Origin: a virus
IMG/VR virus record: IMGVR_UViG_3300009151_003627
Location: 1-45,498 of that record
Length of the DNA: 45,498 bases
Direction: 5' to 3' (one strand)
Part shown: positions 45,285 through 45,498 of the stretch, piece by piece
How the letters are laid out: each line of letters begins with the position of its first letter
Numbering within the stretch: the stretch's first letter is position 1
The notes under the pieces: generated by a model
Databases searched by the model: none
Seen by the model: only the letters and a program-made list of their open reading frames with translations
What the model was told of the DNA's origin: nothing
Position numbers and translations under genes: made by a program

Positions 45285-45498
45285 TTACATCAAGTTAGTA
45301 ACCTTAGTACGACGATAGTATTGGTTACGGTTAGCTGTAAAGGTCGATGCATCAGCAGCGCCGGAAGCAGAAGTTGTAACGTATGGGTTAGCAATCATAC
45401 CGTAACGAGTCTTGAAGCCGATCTTTGGCTGGAAGCTGTTAGGATCAACTGCACGAACCATTTGCAATGGAACGTAAGGGCAGTAGAAAATACCTGCG
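45285..45498 (-). CDS. gp23: gp23 major capsid protein (C-terminal part)
   Basis: Open at the right edge. The last 70 or so residues read GIFYCPYVPLQMVRAVDPNS, FQPKIGFKTRYGMIANPYVT and a final YYRRTKVTNLM, the highly conserved C-terminus of T4 gp23-like capsid proteins. Followed by a strong terminator. Confidence 0.93.
   Translation of the reverse strand, partial: AGIFYCPYVPLQMVRAVDPNSFQPKIGFKTRYGMIANPYVTTSASGAADASTFTANRNQYYRRTKVTNLM

Noticed and set aside
1-45498. CRISPR arrays, insertion sequences, attachment sites
   Set aside because: No regularly spaced direct repeats, transposase motifs or integrase gene were seen in the window; the only site suggestive of recombination is the tRNA fragment at 9236.

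Overview
The window looks like the accessory, early and DNA-metabolism part of a T4-like myovirus genome. It carries the C-terminus of major capsid gp23, tail tube gp19, UvsY, UvsW, the late sigma factor gp55, and gp46/gp47. GroES-like and J-domain chaperone genes, a tRNA cluster and an AT-rich, tightly packed, almost entirely minus-strand layout fit this. The host cannot be fixed. There are no photosynthesis genes in the window. Many near-consensus sigma70 promoters point to an ordinary (probably proteobacterial, probably aquatic) host.

Layout, given in + coordinates although most genes read right to left. (a) 1-7.1 kb: sugar-nucleotide and glycosyltransferase cluster (nucleotidyltransferase, RmlC-type epimerase, SDR epimerase, DegT aminotransferase, GNAT acetyltransferase, several glycosyltransferases). 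(b) 7.1-10.7 kb: two flavin-dependent halogenase-like genes flanking a plus-strand J-domain gene, a broken thioredoxin gene and a tRNA 3' fragment. (c) 10.7-11.4 kb: tRNAs Leu, Gly, Glu and Asp, a degenerate tRNA-like element and a GC-rich, probably structured RNA behind a palindromic promoter. (d) 11.4-26 kb: methyltransferase, GroES, then about 45 small early genes arranged in short operons. At least ten of these operons start from a family of sigma70 promoters with a shared initial transcribed sequence. (e) 26-29.5 kb: a lysine/histidine-rich structural-like protein, and two plus-strand genes (GIY-YIG endonuclease, NUMOD-like protein) that interrupt the minus-strand order. (f) 29.5-33 kb: degenerate peptide deformylase, gp46, gp47. 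(g) 32.8-40.3 kb: an essentially uninterrupted 7-deazaguanine operon. (h) 40.3-45.5 kb: gp55, UvsW, UvsY, a glycosyltransferase, gp19 and gp23.

The central system is region (g). FolE, QueD, QueE and QueC (next to a stand-alone class II glutamine amidotransferase) would make preQ0. A two-module QueF would reduce it to preQ1. A TGT-fold, DpdA-like protein would exchange guanine in DNA. A PurN-fold formyltransferase with an intact N/H/D triad lies between the DpdA-like gene and queF, which predicts formylated preQ1 in the phage DNA. A P-loop kinase-like NTPase, a PD-(D/E)XK-like protein, a MazG-like protein and a dUTPase-like protein are translationally coupled to the same operon and are candidate new partners.

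Regulation can be read in part. Early operons use TTGACG/TTGCGG-N16/17-TATAAT promoters, often fused to the terminator of the preceding operon, and two genes look leaderless. Exact T4-type late -10 boxes (TATAAATA) precede gp19 and one glycan gene, matching the resident gp55.
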